Below, piece after piece: positions 26,514 to 37,300 of a DNA stretch of 64,000 nucleotides; position 1 is the stretch's first letter; each line of letters begins with the position of its first letter. The notes beneath the pieces were generated by a model. The model was not told where the DNA came from, made no database searches, and worked only from the letters and a program-made list of their open reading frames with translations. The translations under genes were made by a program, and so were the position numbers. Source of the DNA: Pseudomonas sp. R28(2017) (GTDB taxonomy: Bacteria > Pseudomonadota > Gammaproteobacteria > Pseudomonadales > Pseudomonadaceae). The stretch lies in contig NZ_NEHW01000023.1 of the NCBI RefSeq assembly GCF_002112505.1, positions 1 to 64,000 on the forward strand, given 5' to 3'.

Positions 26514-27620
26514 TTAGATGTCCAGCACTTCCATTTCCCGCAGCACTTGGGCCACGGCATTCACGGCGGCCTGCATGCCTGCGGCGCCGACCACGCCGAT
26601 GCAGCCGACGCGGAAGGTTTCGACCTGGGTCAGCTTGCCTGGGTAGAGGATGAAACCTTTGGCCTTGACCCGCTCGTAGAAGTCCTTGAACTGGTAACGG
26701 GCATCCTTCGGCGCGTGGAAGGTGACGATGATCGGTGCCTGGATCTCGGCCGGCAGGAAGCTGCGCAGGCCAATGGCGGCCATGCCGTCGAGCAGCGCCT
26801 TGCAGTTGTCGGCGTAGCGTTGGTGGCGGGCGGGCAGACCACCTTCTTCGTTGTATTGCTGCAGCGCTTCATGCAGGGCGGCGACCACGTGGGTCGGCGG
26901 GGTGAAGCGCCACTGGCCGGTCTTGGCCATGTAGGCGTGCTGGTCGTGCAAGTCCATGGCCAGCGAGTGGGCATTGCCTTCGGCGGCGGCCAGGGCTGCT
27001 TTTTCGGCAAAGACGAAACCCATGCCGGGCACGCCTTCCAGGCATTTGCCCGAGGCTGCGATCAGTGCTTCGAAGGGGATTTCCCGGGCATCGATGGGCA
27101 GTGCGCCGAACGAACTCATGGCATCGATGATCAGGCGCTTGCCATGGTCTTTGATGACCTGGGCGATTTCCGCCAGTGGGTTGAGAATGCCCGTGCTGGT
27201 TTCACAGTGGATCAGCGCGACGTGGGTCACGGCCGGGTCGGCGGCCAGCAGGCGGTCGACATCGGCAGCGGTGGTGGGCTGGTCTTCGGCGGTTTCGAAG
27301 GTGCTGAAGGTGCGGCCCAGCACTTTGCAGATCTTCGCCAGGCGCTGGCCGTAGGCGCCGTTGATCAGTACCAGCACCTTGCCGTCGCGTGGCACCAGGG
27401 TGCCAATGGCGGCTTCCACGGCGAAGGTGCCGCTGCCTTGCAGAGGCACGCAGTGGTGGCTGGCGCTGCCGTCGATGATCGCCAGCAGTTGCTCGCAGAC
27501 GCTGGCGGTCAGCTGGTTGAAGTCGCGGTCCCAGGAACCCCAGTCCACCAGCATGGCTTGGCGGGTGCGGATTGAAGTGGTCAGGGGACCTGGGGTCAGC
27601 AGAATTGGTGCATTGCTCAT
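26514..27620 (-). CDS. phnW: 2-Aminoethylphosphonate:pyruvate aminotransferase
   Basis: A 368-aa class V PLP aminotransferase that moves the amino group of 2-aminoethylphosphonate to pyruvate. N-terminal LLTPGPLTTSIRTRQAML is family-typical. GSGTFAVEAAIGTLVP binds the cofactor, IDAMSSFGALPID has the Asp, and IAASGKCLEGVPGMGFVF carries the PLP lysine. The start MSNAPILLTPGP at 27620 is chosen over an in-frame codon 51 bases upstream. It is divergent from the LysR gene, the usual arrangement for the regulator of this pathway. Confidence 0.96.
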   Translation of the reverse strand: MSNAPILLTPGPLTTSIRTRQAMLVDWGSWDRDFNQLTASVCEQLLAIIDGSASHHCVPLQGSGTFAVEAAIGTLVPRDGKVLVLINGAYGQRLAKICKVLGRTFSTFETAEDQPTTAADVDRLLAADPAVTHVALIHCETSTGILNPLAEIAQVIKDHGKRLIIDAMSSFGALPIDAREIPFEALIAASGKCLEGVPGMGFVFAEKAALAAAEGNAHSLAMDLHDQHAYMAKTGQWRFTPPTHVVAALHEALQQYNEEGGLPARHQRYADNCKALLDGMAAIGLRSFLPAEIQAPIIVTFHAPKDARYQFKDFYERVKAKGFILYPGKLTQVETFRVGCIGVVGAAGMQAAVNAVAQVLREMEVLDI

Positions 27621-27732
27621 TCCGTTATTCCTCACAAGCGGTGGCGTGAAACTACGGGGCCTAGGTTGCAATTCGCTCTGCCATCAATCAAATTGTTTGT
27701 TGTTATCCGAGCTATAAGTCAGGCCGATAGAT

Positions 27733-28596
27733 ATGAACCTGTTCCAGTTGCGTGCTTTCGATGCCGTGGCCCGTGAAGGCAGCTTCACCCGCGCCGCTGC
27801 GCGTCTGTTCATCAGCCAGCCGGCGGTCACCGGGCACGTCAAGGCGCTGGAAGAGCACTACCAGATCACCTTGCTGCGGCGCACGGCCAGGCGCGTCGAA
27901 CTGACGGAGGAGGGCACGCGCCTGGCGGCCATCACCCGTGCCATGTTCGGCCTGGCCGAGGAAGCCCAGGCCATGCTCGAAGCCAACCGGCAGTTGCTCA
28001 CCGGGCGCCTGGAAGTGGCCGCCGACGGCCCGCACCGGGTCATGCCGATGCTGGCCCTGCTGCGCGAACGTTACCCGGGCATCACCGTCAACCTGCGCCT
28101 GGGCAATGCCCAGGAAACCTTGAGTGCGTTGCTCAGTGAGCATGCCGATGTTGCGGTGCTGACCGAGATCGAGCCGCGCAAGGGCCTGCACCTGCAGAAC
28201 CTCTGCGAGTCGCGCCTGTGCGCCTTGCTGCCCGTCGGGCATGCCTGGGCCAGCGGCACGGGCGACTTGCCGCTGGCCGAGCTGCATCAGCAGATCATGG
28301 TGTTGCGCGAACCGAGCTCCACCACCCGCCGCACCTTCGACCAGGCCTGCAGCAAGGCGGCTGTGCAGCCCAGGGTGCTGCTGGAGCTGGACAGCCGCGA
28401 GGCGGTCACCGAGGCGGTGGCTTCGGAGCTGGGCATCGGCGTGGTGTCCTCCACCGAGGTGGCCAATGACCCGAGGGTCGTGGCGCGCCCGCTGGCCGGC
28501 GCGGGGCTGGTCAATCAGCACATGCTCGGCTGCCTGGAGCGGCGCCGAGAACTGCGCCTGATCCAGGCCTTCCTGGGGCTGGCTGCCGGCCTGTAA
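27733..28596 (+). CDS. LysR-family regulator, probably of phnWX
   Basis: A 287-aa LysR-type protein. The winged helix-turn-helix (residues about 1-60: AREGSFTRAAARLFISQPAVTGHVKALEEHYQITLL) is followed by a substrate-binding domain (about 90-285). It is divergently transcribed from phnW with 112 bp between the starts, so activation of phnWX by an aminophosphonate or a pathway intermediate is likely by analogy with aminophosphonate LysR regulators. The intergenic region holds a short inverted motif caaattgtttg around 27690-27702, possibly part of its site. Confidence 0.88.
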   Translation: MNLFQLRAFDAVAREGSFTRAAARLFISQPAVTGHVKALEEHYQITLLRRTARRVELTEEGTRLAAITRAMFGLAEEAQAMLEANRQLLTGRLEVAADGPHRVMPMLALLRERYPGITVNLRLGNAQETLSALLSEHADVAVLTEIEPRKGLHLQNLCESRLCALLPVGHAWASGTGDLPLAELHQQIMVLREPSSTTRRTFDQACSKAAVQPRVLLELDSREAVTEAVASELGIGVVSSTEVANDPRVVARPLAGAGLVNQHMLGCLERRRELRLIQAFLGLAAGL

Positions 28597-28660
28597 GGCG
28601 GGGCTGGCGTTTTTCCCCGGCGGGCCTAAGATGGCCGGCATAGAGCAGACTGGATGGCCG

Positions 28661-29674
28661 ATGAGCGAAAAAGACACCATCTCCATGCAACTGGTGCGCG
28701 AGGCACTGTTGCAGACCTGCCCGGCCGGGCAACCCGATGTTGGCCTGCTGGCCCGCGCCGGTATCGATATCGGCCAACTCGAACGGCCAGAGGCCCGGGT
28801 CAGCGCAGAATCCTATGCAAGCCTCTGGCGGCTGCTGGCGCGGCGCTGCAATGACGAGTTCTTCGCCATGGACCCCCGTGGCCTGCGCAGCGGCAGCCTG
28901 GCGTTCATGTGCCGGGCAAGCATGGCCCAGCCGACCTTGGGCGAGGGCCTGGAAACCCTGCTGGCGTTTCTTGCACTGATGCTCGAAGACTTGCAGCCGG
29001 GCCTGGTGCGGCAGCAGAGCCTGGCCGAGATCGTGATCAACGAGCCGCGTGACGACCCGCGGCGTGCCTTCACCTACTTCACCTTCTGGATGATCGTGCA
29101 CGGTGTGGCCTGTTGGCTGGCGGGGCGGCGCATTCCCATCCTGGCCATCGACCTGCGCTGCGCGGAGCCGCCGTTCTGCGATGACTACCGGGTGATGTTC
29201 TCCGAAAACCTGCAGTTCGGCCGCCCGTGTACGCGCATGATCATCGCCGCCGATAGCCTCGACCTGCCGCTGCGGCGCACGGCCGATGACCTGCAGCGGT
29301 TTCTGGCCGAGGCGCCTGGCAACATCCTGGTCAAGTACCGTGATCCGGCCAGCCTGGGCCGGCGCATCCGCACCCACCTGCTGCACCTGGACCCCGGGGC
29401 GTGGCCCGACGCCGACGCCGTGGCGCGGCAACAGAGCTTGTCACCCTCGACCCTGCGCCGCCGCCTGGGCGAGGAGGGGCAGACCTACCAAGGGCTCAAG
29501 GACAGCGTACGGCGCGAGTTGGCCATTGCCTGGCTCAGCCAGGGTGAGCGGCCCATGGCGGAGATCGCCGAGCGCCTGGGTTTTGCCGACAGCAGCTCGT
29601 TCTACAAGGCATTTCGCAAATGGTTCGGCTGCAACCCGGGGCACTACCGGGCCCTGAACCAGGCGCAGCGCTGA
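28661..29674 (+). CDS. AraC-family transcriptional regulator
   Basis: A 337-aa protein. The N-terminal part (about residues 15-205) is the AraC-binding-domain type found in regulators of fatty-acid and amino-acid catabolism. The C-terminal HTH_18 domain (about 235-335) has two helix-turn-helix units: DADAVARQQSLSPSTLRRRLGEEG and PMAEIAERLGFADSSSFYKAFRKWFGCNPGHYR. Start ATG 28661 has TGGAT just upstream. It lies 9.3 kb before the acyl-CoA operon on the same strand, with two giant effector genes between; it may be the original regulator of that operon, separated by insertion of the effectors. This link is inference. Confidence 0.85.
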   Translation: MSEKDTISMQLVREALLQTCPAGQPDVGLLARAGIDIGQLERPEARVSAESYASLWRLLARRCNDEFFAMDPRGLRSGSLAFMCRASMAQPTLGEGLETLLAFLALMLEDLQPGLVRQQSLAEIVINEPRDDPRRAFTYFTFWMIVHGVACWLAGRRIPILAIDLRCAEPPFCDDYRVMFSENLQFGRPCTRMIIAADSLDLPLRRTADDLQRFLAEAPGNILVKYRDPASLGRRIRTHLLHLDPGAWPDADAVARQQSLSPSTLRRRLGEEGQTYQGLKDSVRRELAIAWLSQGERPMAEIAERLGFADSSSFYKAFRKWFGCNPGHYRALNQAQR

Positions 29675-29752
29675 AGAGACAGTTCTTCCTGCTGCAGGGT
29701 GGGTCCGAGCAAGCGCAGGCTGGCAGGTCGAACCATCCTGAGGTAATCGACC

Positions 29753-32700
29753 ATGCCCGACCAGGTCCCTGCGAAACTGCTGTACCCGGCTGATGACTTC
29801 ATCGGCGAACGTTTGCCCTCATGGCTGAAAAGCGCCACGCATGCACAGATTGAGGCCTTGCGTGCCTGCATGACAGCGCACCTGCAAAGCCAGAAGGCCA
29901 TGGCGCTGGCCTTGCACAAACTGCAGCCGCTCGAGCGCTTCGCTGCCGGTCTTTTGCAGCAGGCGCTCAAAGACCAGCTGCAACTGGATATCGATGTGAG
30001 CACGGCACGGTGGCGGGAGGAGCGCCGGCGCTTGGAGGTGGTCCAGGGTACGGTGCGCAATTTCGAGTCGTATTTCGTGACTGTGCCGCTGTTGCAGAAG
30101 CTCCTGCAGAACTTCAAGAACGGTGAGTCCTACTTCGAACAGACCGCTGTGATCGGTGAGGTGCAGGCTGCCGGTGAAGGCGACAGGATCCTCACTCAGC
30201 GGATCGACGACATCGTCGCTCTGTGCCGCAAGGTGGATGTGGGCAAAGCCTACCAGGAGCACCTGAAGCAAATCTTTACGCCCGCCTTCAAGCGCCAGTT
30301 GGCCGAGGATACGCGGTTGTGCCTGGCCGCCGCAGTCGAGATCGCTGGCTTGAAGGGCCAATTGGCAGTCAGCGATCTGCGGATGTTGCGCCAGATCGGC
30401 AAGGGTGAAACCGTGCAATTGCCTTCGAGCCTGCGCCTGGGCATGGGTGCCTTGAAGGTGCTCGGTCAGACAGTGAATGGTGCGCTGGCATTTGAATTGA
30501 CCGGCACCGTGAGCGGTATACCTGGCCTGATTTTCAATCCGGACCGCGTGCAGGCTGTGCTGCTCTATCTACCAGATGACCATGAACAACCCTTTCACCG
30601 TTTCGACGATTGGCCATCGGCGAACCGCGCCCTGGCCAGGCGCATGAGCGGTGCCGATTTCCGCAAGGCGCTTGCCCGACGCATTAGCCTGGCAGGCCAA
30701 CTGGACTATCAGCTACTGCTGCGCAAGCGCCTTGAGGATGATGAGCCGGACCTGGAGCCTGGGCTGGTGACCGCAGCAGGTGAGCGCTTCACTGACCTGG
30801 CTGACGCCCATGTGCAACGTATCTTGGCGGACGCGGCCTTCCTGGCTGTGCCGACGGCAAAGGCCAATGCCAGCGCGTCGGCAGCGCGATTGGAGGCACT
30901 GCAAACGGCGGGGCTGGTGCTGCTGAATGTAGTAGGGCTGTTCGTACCTGTCGTTGGCGCGCTGTTGCTGGCTGATCTGACCCGGCAGGTGCTCGCCGAC
31001 GTGTTCGAGGGGGGCGGCGACTGGGCGCAGGGCCACCAGCATGAGGCGGTGGAGCACCTGCTCGAGCTCGTCGCGACATTGGTCACCGGCATTGGCGTCG
31101 CAGGTGGTGCAAGGGTGCTGCGCAGTGCTTTCGTCGAGCAACTGGAGCCGGTTGCCACCGAGACGGGCGAGCAACGCCTGTGGTGCCATGCGCTGCAGCC
31201 TTACGAGCAGCCCTCGACCCCGGGCTCGCTGACCGAACTGGACAATGGCCTGCTCAGTGATGGCCAGGCGCACTGGTGGCGGCGCGACGGTGTGCTTTAC
31301 CGGGTACGCCGCGATGCGGCGGGTACTTGGCGATTGCTGCATCGCGACGGGCCCGGGGTGTTCGGGCCCGCACTGGAAAGCAATGGCGAGCGTGCCTGGC
31401 GGCTTGCCTGGGAGCGGCCGCTGGCGTGGCAGGGCGCCGAGATGATGCTCAAGCGCCTGTGGCCGGGCGCTGCGCAGCTTGATTCGGCGCGGATCGGGCA
31501 AATGCTGGTGGTCGCGGACATCGACGAGGCGCATTTGCGTGGGTTGTGGGTAGAAGGGCGACCGTTGCCCATCACGCTGCGCGATACGTTGGAGCGCTTT
31601 GCTGCCGATGCCCGGGTCGATGCGTTCTTCGCGCAAGCGGATGTGCTTGGTGACGACACCGAAGCGTTGCAGTGGTCTATCGACAGATTGAAACTGCAAG
31701 GGGAAAGCCTGACAGAGCAATTGCAGTCGATCCTTGAGTCGGCCGAGGCGCTGCGCGGGCCGATGCTGGAGCATTTCGCCGAGGGTTACCTTGCACATGA
31801 TCCGCTGCTGGCCACGCTCAAGGGCAGCTTCCCCGGGTTGCCAGATGCTTACGCGCTGGATTTGCTGAAGAGCGCCGGTGCCGAACTGCGCGAACGCATG
31901 GTAAGTGCGGCGCGCGTGCCGCTGGCATTGGCCGAGCGGGCCCGTGGCGTCCTGCAGCAGGCCCGCCTGACCCGGGCGCGCGAAGTGCTCTTTCTGCATA
32001 ACAGCTACCGTGCCGATGGGGTAACCCTGGCGTTCTCCTTGCTCCGTCGCCGCGGTTTGACCCCTGGCAGTGTGAATCTGCTACTGCGTGAGCGTTCGGC
32101 TACGGGGCCGGTGCTGGAGCGGCTGTTCCCTGAGGGCGCAGGTGCGCAACGCGTGACGGAAATGGTCTGGCGTGACGGCAGCTTCGAACTGTTCGACGCC
32201 ATGGGCCGTGCCAGCGAAATCGAAGTTGCGAAGCCTCAGGGGCTTTTCGAGGTGCTTGCAGCCTGTTTGCCATCCGCTTTCCTGCAACAGCAAGGGTGGA
32301 CCGGAGAAAACGCCGCTGGGCTTATCCGGACATCATTACAGGCATGGCTGCCACGCGAGCGCCTGGAGCTGATACGGCTGCTTGGCTGGCGCGAGTCCCG
32401 GCCTGTGGCATCGGCCATGCATCGCCTGGACGATGGGCGAGTGGGCTATCTGCTCAGTGGGCGAGGGCCTTCAAGCCCTGGGCAGGGGGCGATTCTGCGC
32501 CGCCGTATCGGTAGCCTCTATCCGTCATTCGACGATGAAGAGATAGAACGCTACCTGCAATTGTTGTTGACCCAGTCGCAGTCGGTCTATGCCACGCTCT
32601 TGCGCCAAGAGCAGGACTATCGACAGCTTGCGCAAAGTTTACGGCTCTGGGCTGACGCCGTTGCCGACCCCGGCCGTGGTCACCGGCAAGCGGTTGCCGA

Positions 32701-34270
32701 TGCTTTTCTGCGGGCCTGGCGCCTTGAGGGCGAGCGGGTGATCTACAGCAACGGTCAGCCAGGTGGCATGCGGCTGCGCCTCGTCGGTGTGCCGACGGGC
32801 AGTTTGCCTGCCTTGCCGGTGGGTACGGACTTTGCCCACATCACTGACATGGTGCTGATCGGGCTGCGCCTGGAGTCGCTACCCGCCGGTTTTCTGCACA
32901 GCTTCCCCGAACTGCGCCGGCTGAACCTGAGCAACAATGCCTTGCGGGCAATTCCGGAAGGCCTGGCCGGGTTGTCCCACCTGCGCCACCTGCGCCTGCC
33001 GCGCAACCGGATTCGCCTGACGGAGCCACACGTCGAGGCGTTGGCCGGCCTGGGCCGCCTGCGCGTTCTGGACTTGAGTGAAAACACATTGGGCTCGATC
33101 AGCTTGAGCTTCAACCAGCTATCGCGCCTGCGTGAGCTTCATCTGAGTCGGACGGGGCTTCACGCCGTGCCAAGGGGGCTGGCGTGGTGTGGCCTGCTCG
33201 AATATGCCGACCTGCGCGGCAACCAGATAGCCAGCCTGCCCCAGGAGCTGCTGGAAGCACCGCTGGCCTTGCGCCGGGCGGTGTGGGTCGACGGCAACCC
33301 GTTGGCCGTGGCTGACCGTGAGCGTCTCCATGCCCCAGGCCAGGTGATCGAGGATGTGCCAGCGGGCGGCGCCACGCCCTTGCAAGCCCGAACTGCGTGG
33401 CTTGGTACCCTTGCCGATGCCGAGCAGGCGGCCCATGCCGCGCAATGGGATGCTTTGCAGGGCGAACCCGGCAACGCGCAGTTCTTTCAGCTTCTGGTTG
33501 AACTGATCGAGAGCTCGGATTTTCGTCTGGCAAGGGAGGATCTGTCGCGCAGGGTGTGGTCGATGATCGACGCCGCGAATAACAGCGCGCTGATCCGTGA
33601 GGAACTGTTCGAACGGGCTGCAGATCCCCGAACCTGTGTCGACAGCGTGGCGCACTGTTTCAGCCAGCTCGAGGTGCGCATGCGGGTTCTCCAGGTGACT
33701 TGCGGGGGGACTGCGCTCGCCACGCGTGACGAGCGCTTGCAGCTGGCCCAGCGCCTTTTCCGTCTCGATCAGGTCGAAAGCTTTGCGCGTAACGAGTTCC
33801 TGGTGCGTGAGCCAAGCGAGCCTGGCCTGGATGAGGTCGAGGTCAATCTGGCCTACCGCACGGGCCTGGCGGGCAGACTGAGTCTGATCGGGCAGCCGCA
33901 GACCCTGCAATTTGGTGCGATTGCCGGTGTGGCGCAAAGCGATCTGGATCGAGCCTTCCAGGCAGTCCTTGCTGCTGAAGCGAGTGATGAGCGGGTGCGT
34001 TACATCAGTCAGCGCGATTACTGGATCGCGTACCTGCGTGAGCGATACCCCGAGCCGTTCAAGCAGATTGCCGAGCATTTCGACAAGCAGTTGGACGCCT
34101 TGGACGAAGGCAAAGAGGCATTGGGTAGTGGCGCTTATGCCCAGCGCTGCGAACAACTGCGTCGGGATACCGAGCAAGCCTTCGAAGCGCTTGCCCTGCG
34201 GCTTACCCAGCACGAGCTGAACACCCCGGAATCAGGGCCTTCCCGGCCGACGGCGGACGCCCGTCCCTAG
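29753..34270 (+). CDS. Giant toxin-domain/LRR/NEL E3 ubiquitin-ligase-type effector
   Basis: A 1505-aa protein with the same plan as its neighbour at 34343. The N-terminal toxin-like region (ADDFIGERLPSWL near residue 12; LLLYLPDDHEQPFHRFDDW-type segment near 265) includes a hydrophobic stretch at 388-466 (VVGLFVPVVGALLLADL...). LRRs occupy about 1022-1186 (LRRLNLSNNALRAIPEGLAGL, LRHLRLPRN, LRVLDLSENTL, LRELHLSRTGL). The NEL domain (about 1200-1490) has the catalytic C1295 and D1297 in DPRTCVDSVAHCF, then LQLAQRLFRLDQVESFA and DEVEVNLAYRTGLAGRL, matching IpaH9.8/SspH2. It should ubiquitinate eukaryotic host proteins if delivered. Shine-Dalgarno GAGG lies 9 bases before ATG 29753. No secretion signal or chaperone gene is visible. 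Confidence 0.9.
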   Translation: MPDQVPAKLLYPADDFIGERLPSWLKSATHAQIEALRACMTAHLQSQKAMALALHKLQPLERFAAGLLQQALKDQLQLDIDVSTARWREERRRLEVVQGTVRNFESYFVTVPLLQKLLQNFKNGESYFEQTAVIGEVQAAGEGDRILTQRIDDIVALCRKVDVGKAYQEHLKQIFTPAFKRQLAEDTRLCLAAAVEIAGLKGQLAVSDLRMLRQIGKGETVQLPSSLRLGMGALKVLGQTVNGALAFELTGTVSGIPGLIFNPDRVQAVLLYLPDDHEQPFHRFDDWPSANRALARRMSGADFRKALARRISLAGQLDYQLLLRKRLEDDEPDLEPGLVTAAGERFTDLADAHVQRILADAAFLAVPTAKANASASAARLEALQTAGLVLLNVVGLFVPVVGALLLADLTRQVLADVFEGGGDWAQGHQHEAVEHLLELVATLVTGIGVAGGARVLRSAFVEQLEPVATETGEQRLWCHALQPYEQPSTPGSLTELDNGLLSDGQAHWWRRDGVLYRVRRDAAGTWRLLHRDGPGVFGPALESNGERAWRLAWERPLAWQGAEMMLKRLWPGAAQLDSARIGQMLVVADIDEAHLRGLWVEGRPLPITLRDTLERFAADARVDAFFAQADVLGDDTEALQWSIDRLKLQGESLTEQLQSILESAEALRGPMLEHFAEGYLAHDPLLATLKGSFPGLPDAYALDLLKSAGAELRERMVSAARVPLALAERARGVLQQARLTRAREVLFLHNSYRADGVTLAFSLLRRRGLTPGSVNLLLRERSATGPVLERLFPEGAGAQRVTEMVWRDGSFELFDAMGRASEIEVAKPQGLFEVLAACLPSAFLQQQGWTGENAAGLIRTSLQAWLPRERLELIRLLGWRESRPVASAMHRLDDGRVGYLLSGRGPSSPGQGAILRRRIGSLYPSFDDEEIERYLQLLLTQSQSVYATLLRQEQDYRQLAQSLRLWADAVADPGRGHRQAVADAFLRAWRLEGERVIYSNGQPGGMRLRLVGVPTGSLPALPVGTDFAHITDMVLIGLRLESLPAGFLHSFPELRRLNLSNNALRAIPEGLAGLSHLRHLRLPRNRIRLTEPHVEALAGLGRLRVLDLSENTLGSISLSFNQLSRLRELHLSRTGLHAVPRGLAWCGLLEYADLRGNQIASLPQELLEAPLALRRAVWVDGNPLAVADRERLHAPGQVIEDVPAGGATPLQARTAWLGTLADAEQAAHAAQWDALQGEPGNAQFFQLLVELIESSDFRLAREDLSRRVWSMIDAANNSALIREELFERAADPRTCVDSVAHCFSQLEVRMRVLQVTCGGTALATRDERLQLAQRLFRLDQVESFARNEFLVREPSEPGLDEVEVNLAYRTGLAGRLSLIGQPQTLQFGAIAGVAQSDLDRAFQAVLAAEASDERVRYISQRDYWIAYLRERYPEPFKQIAEHFDKQLDALDEGKEALGSGAYAQRCEQLRRDTEQAFEALALRLTQHELNTPESGPSRPTADARP

Positions 34271-34281
34271 GCGGAATTCCT

Positions 34282-34304
34282 CCTGCACGAGGTGCTCGTG
34301 CAGG
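34282..34304 (+). other. Perfect hairpin between the two tandem effector genes
   Basis: A 10-bp stem CCTGCACGAG / CTCGTGCAGG with a 3-nt loop gtg, placed 12 bases after the upstream effector stop and 39 bases before the next start. No T-run follows, so it is more likely an mRNA processing or stability element or a weak terminator than an efficient intrinsic terminator. The stem is exact. Confidence 0.6.
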
Positions 34305-34342
34305 CGCAATTTGAGCGCCTTTGTCATTGCCTGGAGATCGCC

Positions 34343-37300
34343 ATGCCTCAACTGAGTGAACACCCCAAGCTCGCCCACCCGGTCAACGATTTCATCGTCG
34401 AGATACTGCCTGATTGGCTTAAGAGTGCTGGGGCGGTGCCGATCAAGGCGCTGCGTGCAGCAGTGGCCAATCACCTGGCGAGCCGCACCACGCTGACAGC
34501 ACTGCTGAAGCACCTGCAGCCTCTGGACCGCTTCGCCAAAGCGCGACTGGGCCCTGCCATCGAAGCGAAACTGCAGATGCCGCTGGACCTGGATACCGTG
34601 GTGTGGCGTGAAGAGCGCCTTCGCCTCAACCCGCGGCCTTTTGACCCGGGTTTGGGCGTGTTGCCCCCTGATTATGAGCAAGTGCTGGTCTACCAGCCGC
34701 TGCTGCAGACACTCTTGCAAAACTTTACGGATGGCGAGTCGTTTTTCGAAGGGACGGCGGTCATCAAGCAGCAGCCAGCCGAAGGCTCATCGGCACAGGT
34801 GCTGAGCAGCCAGATCGATGACCTCGTCAGCCTGAGTCGTGAGACCGATGTTGGCGGCGCGTATCTGCAGCATCTTGACAAGGTGCTGACTGCGGAGCTT
34901 TCCACGGCCCTGGCTAACGATCTGCGCACCCGTCTGGCGCTGGTGGTGGAAGTCGCCGCATTGCGAAAGCAGCTCCACAGCAGCGATCTGAACATGCTTC
35001 GCCTGCTCATCCAGGGCAAGAGCGCCCGGCATGCCCAGGGTTGGGTGGGTGCTGCCAGGGCGTTGCGGGTTCTCGACTGCCAGGTCGACGGCGCCATGGC
35101 CTTCGAGCTGATCGAGCCGCCGCGTCGCCAGGGTGATTTCCCGGTTGGTCCACTGCGCAGAGTCAAGGGTGTGATCATTTACTTGCCTGATGACCATGAG
35201 CGGCCGTTGCGGCGTTTCGCGGACTGGGATGCGCTCAACAGTGCGCTGGTGCGGAACATGCGTGGTCAGGTGTTCAAAAGCGCATTCACCCAGCGCATCG
35301 CATTGCATGAGCGGGCTGGTTTCCTGGCGTTGCTAGGCAAGCGCATGGGCGACGATGAACCGGATCTGCAACCGTCCTGGCTAGCGGAAAAGGATGATGT
35401 CTTCACCGCCATGGCCAGGCGACACACCCGGCGTATCAGGGAGGACGCTCGCTTTCTTGCAGTGCCCACGGCCGACGTGGACCGCCGCGCCAGCGCTGAG
35501 CGCCTCGCTGCGCTGGAAGGCGTAGGGCTGAGCTTGCTTGACCTTGCCGGGCTGTTCGTGCCCGCCATCAATGCCGTGCTGCTGGGGGACCTTGCCCGGC
35601 AGTTGCTGAGCCAGGTGTATGACGGCGCCGAGCACTGGGCCCATGGGCATCAGCACGAGGCGCTGGAGCATCTGGTAGGCCTTGCTGAATCTGCCGTGCT
35701 GCTAGGCACTGCCACATTCGGGGTACATGCCCTGCGCAGTGCCTTCGTCGACACCCTGGAACCTGTGACTACCGAGTCGGGCTTGCAGCGGCTCTGGCTG
35801 AATGATCTGACGCCTTATCGCACCGCGGCATCCGACATTTCCCTGACCGAGCGGCACGACGGCTTGTTCTCTGGCGATGATCAGCTCTGGTGGCACAATC
35901 AGGGGGTTTTTTACGCTGTGCGCCAGGACAGTGATGGCACCTGGCGACTGTTGCACCAGGGTGGTGTTGAACGCTTCGGCCCAAGACTGCGAGGCAACGG
36001 CGAGCGTGGCTGGTGGTTGCGGTACGACCGGCCGCTGGAATGGCAAGGCAGCTCCAGGTTGCTGACCAGCTTGTGGCCGGCTGCGAGGAGCCTGACTGCC
36101 GAACAGGTCGAGCAGATTCTGCTAGTGGCTGGCGTGGACGAGGCGCAACTGCGGCAGCTGCTGGTGGAGAGCCGGCGGCTACCGGTCGGGCTACGAGACA
36201 CTCTGCGACGTTTCGAGGTGCAGGCCGAGAATGAAGCATTTTTCCAACCGTCAGGCGCGGGGCAGAAGTACGCCGAGCGGCTGACCTGGTGCCTCGACAG
36301 GTTATGGCTGCACGAGCAGGCGCCAGACGCACAGCTCGCTGCGATAAGCGATGCCGCACAACGCTTGCGCCAACCCATGCTTGACCACTTCGCCGACGCC
36401 GGGCTGCCAGACGATCCGGCACTTGCCGTGATCCGGCGCGACTTCCCGGGCCTGCCGAAAGCCTATGCACTGGACTTGCTCAAGGCCGCTTCGCCGCAAA
36501 TGCGCCAGCGCATGGTCGAGGACATCCGCTTGCCGCTGGCGCTGGCCCAGCAGGCGCGGGTCCTGCTGCTGGAAGCGCGCCAGGTGCGAATGCGCGAGGC
36601 GTTGTACCTGCGCGGCAGCTATGGCCCAGACATGGTGCGCCTGGTGTTTGCCCTGCTTCGGCGCCAGGGTTTGAGTGCAGGGCAGATCAATCTGGTGCTG
36701 CGTGAGCGCAGCGCCAGCGGAGCGGTACAAGCGCGGTTGTTGCCGGCTTTTGGCGATGCACCGCAGACCCTCGACCTGGTATGGAAAGACGGCAGTTTTC
36801 AACTGTATGACGAAAGAGGCCTGGCCAGCGATCTTGAGGTGGCCGAGCCGCAGGGGTTGTTCGAGGTACTGGCGGCTACGCTATCGAACACTGTGCTAGC
36901 GCGCCTGGGCGGGAGCGGTGAGAACCTGGCCGGCCACATCAGAACAAGGATGCAGGCCTTGTTGCCACAGGATCGTGAGGGCCTGCTGGCATTGCTGGGC
37001 TGGCGCGAAGCCAGGCCGCTGGGCGCCTCCATTCAGCGGCTGGACGATGGCCGCGTGGGTTACCCTCTGGGCCCTGTGCTGTCATGCCTGGATTCACCTG
37101 GGACCATTTTGCGGCGCCGGGTGCGCAGCCTTTATCCGGGCTTCAGCGAGGCTCAGGTGGAGCGGTTCATACACTTCCTGCTCCTGCGCAGGTCGTCCCC
37201 CTTTACCACCTTGCTGCGTCAGGAAATGGAGTATGACGCGCTGGACCGCAGCTTGAGAGCCTGGGCCAGGCAGGGCTCTGCCGAGCAATGGCGGCTGCGC

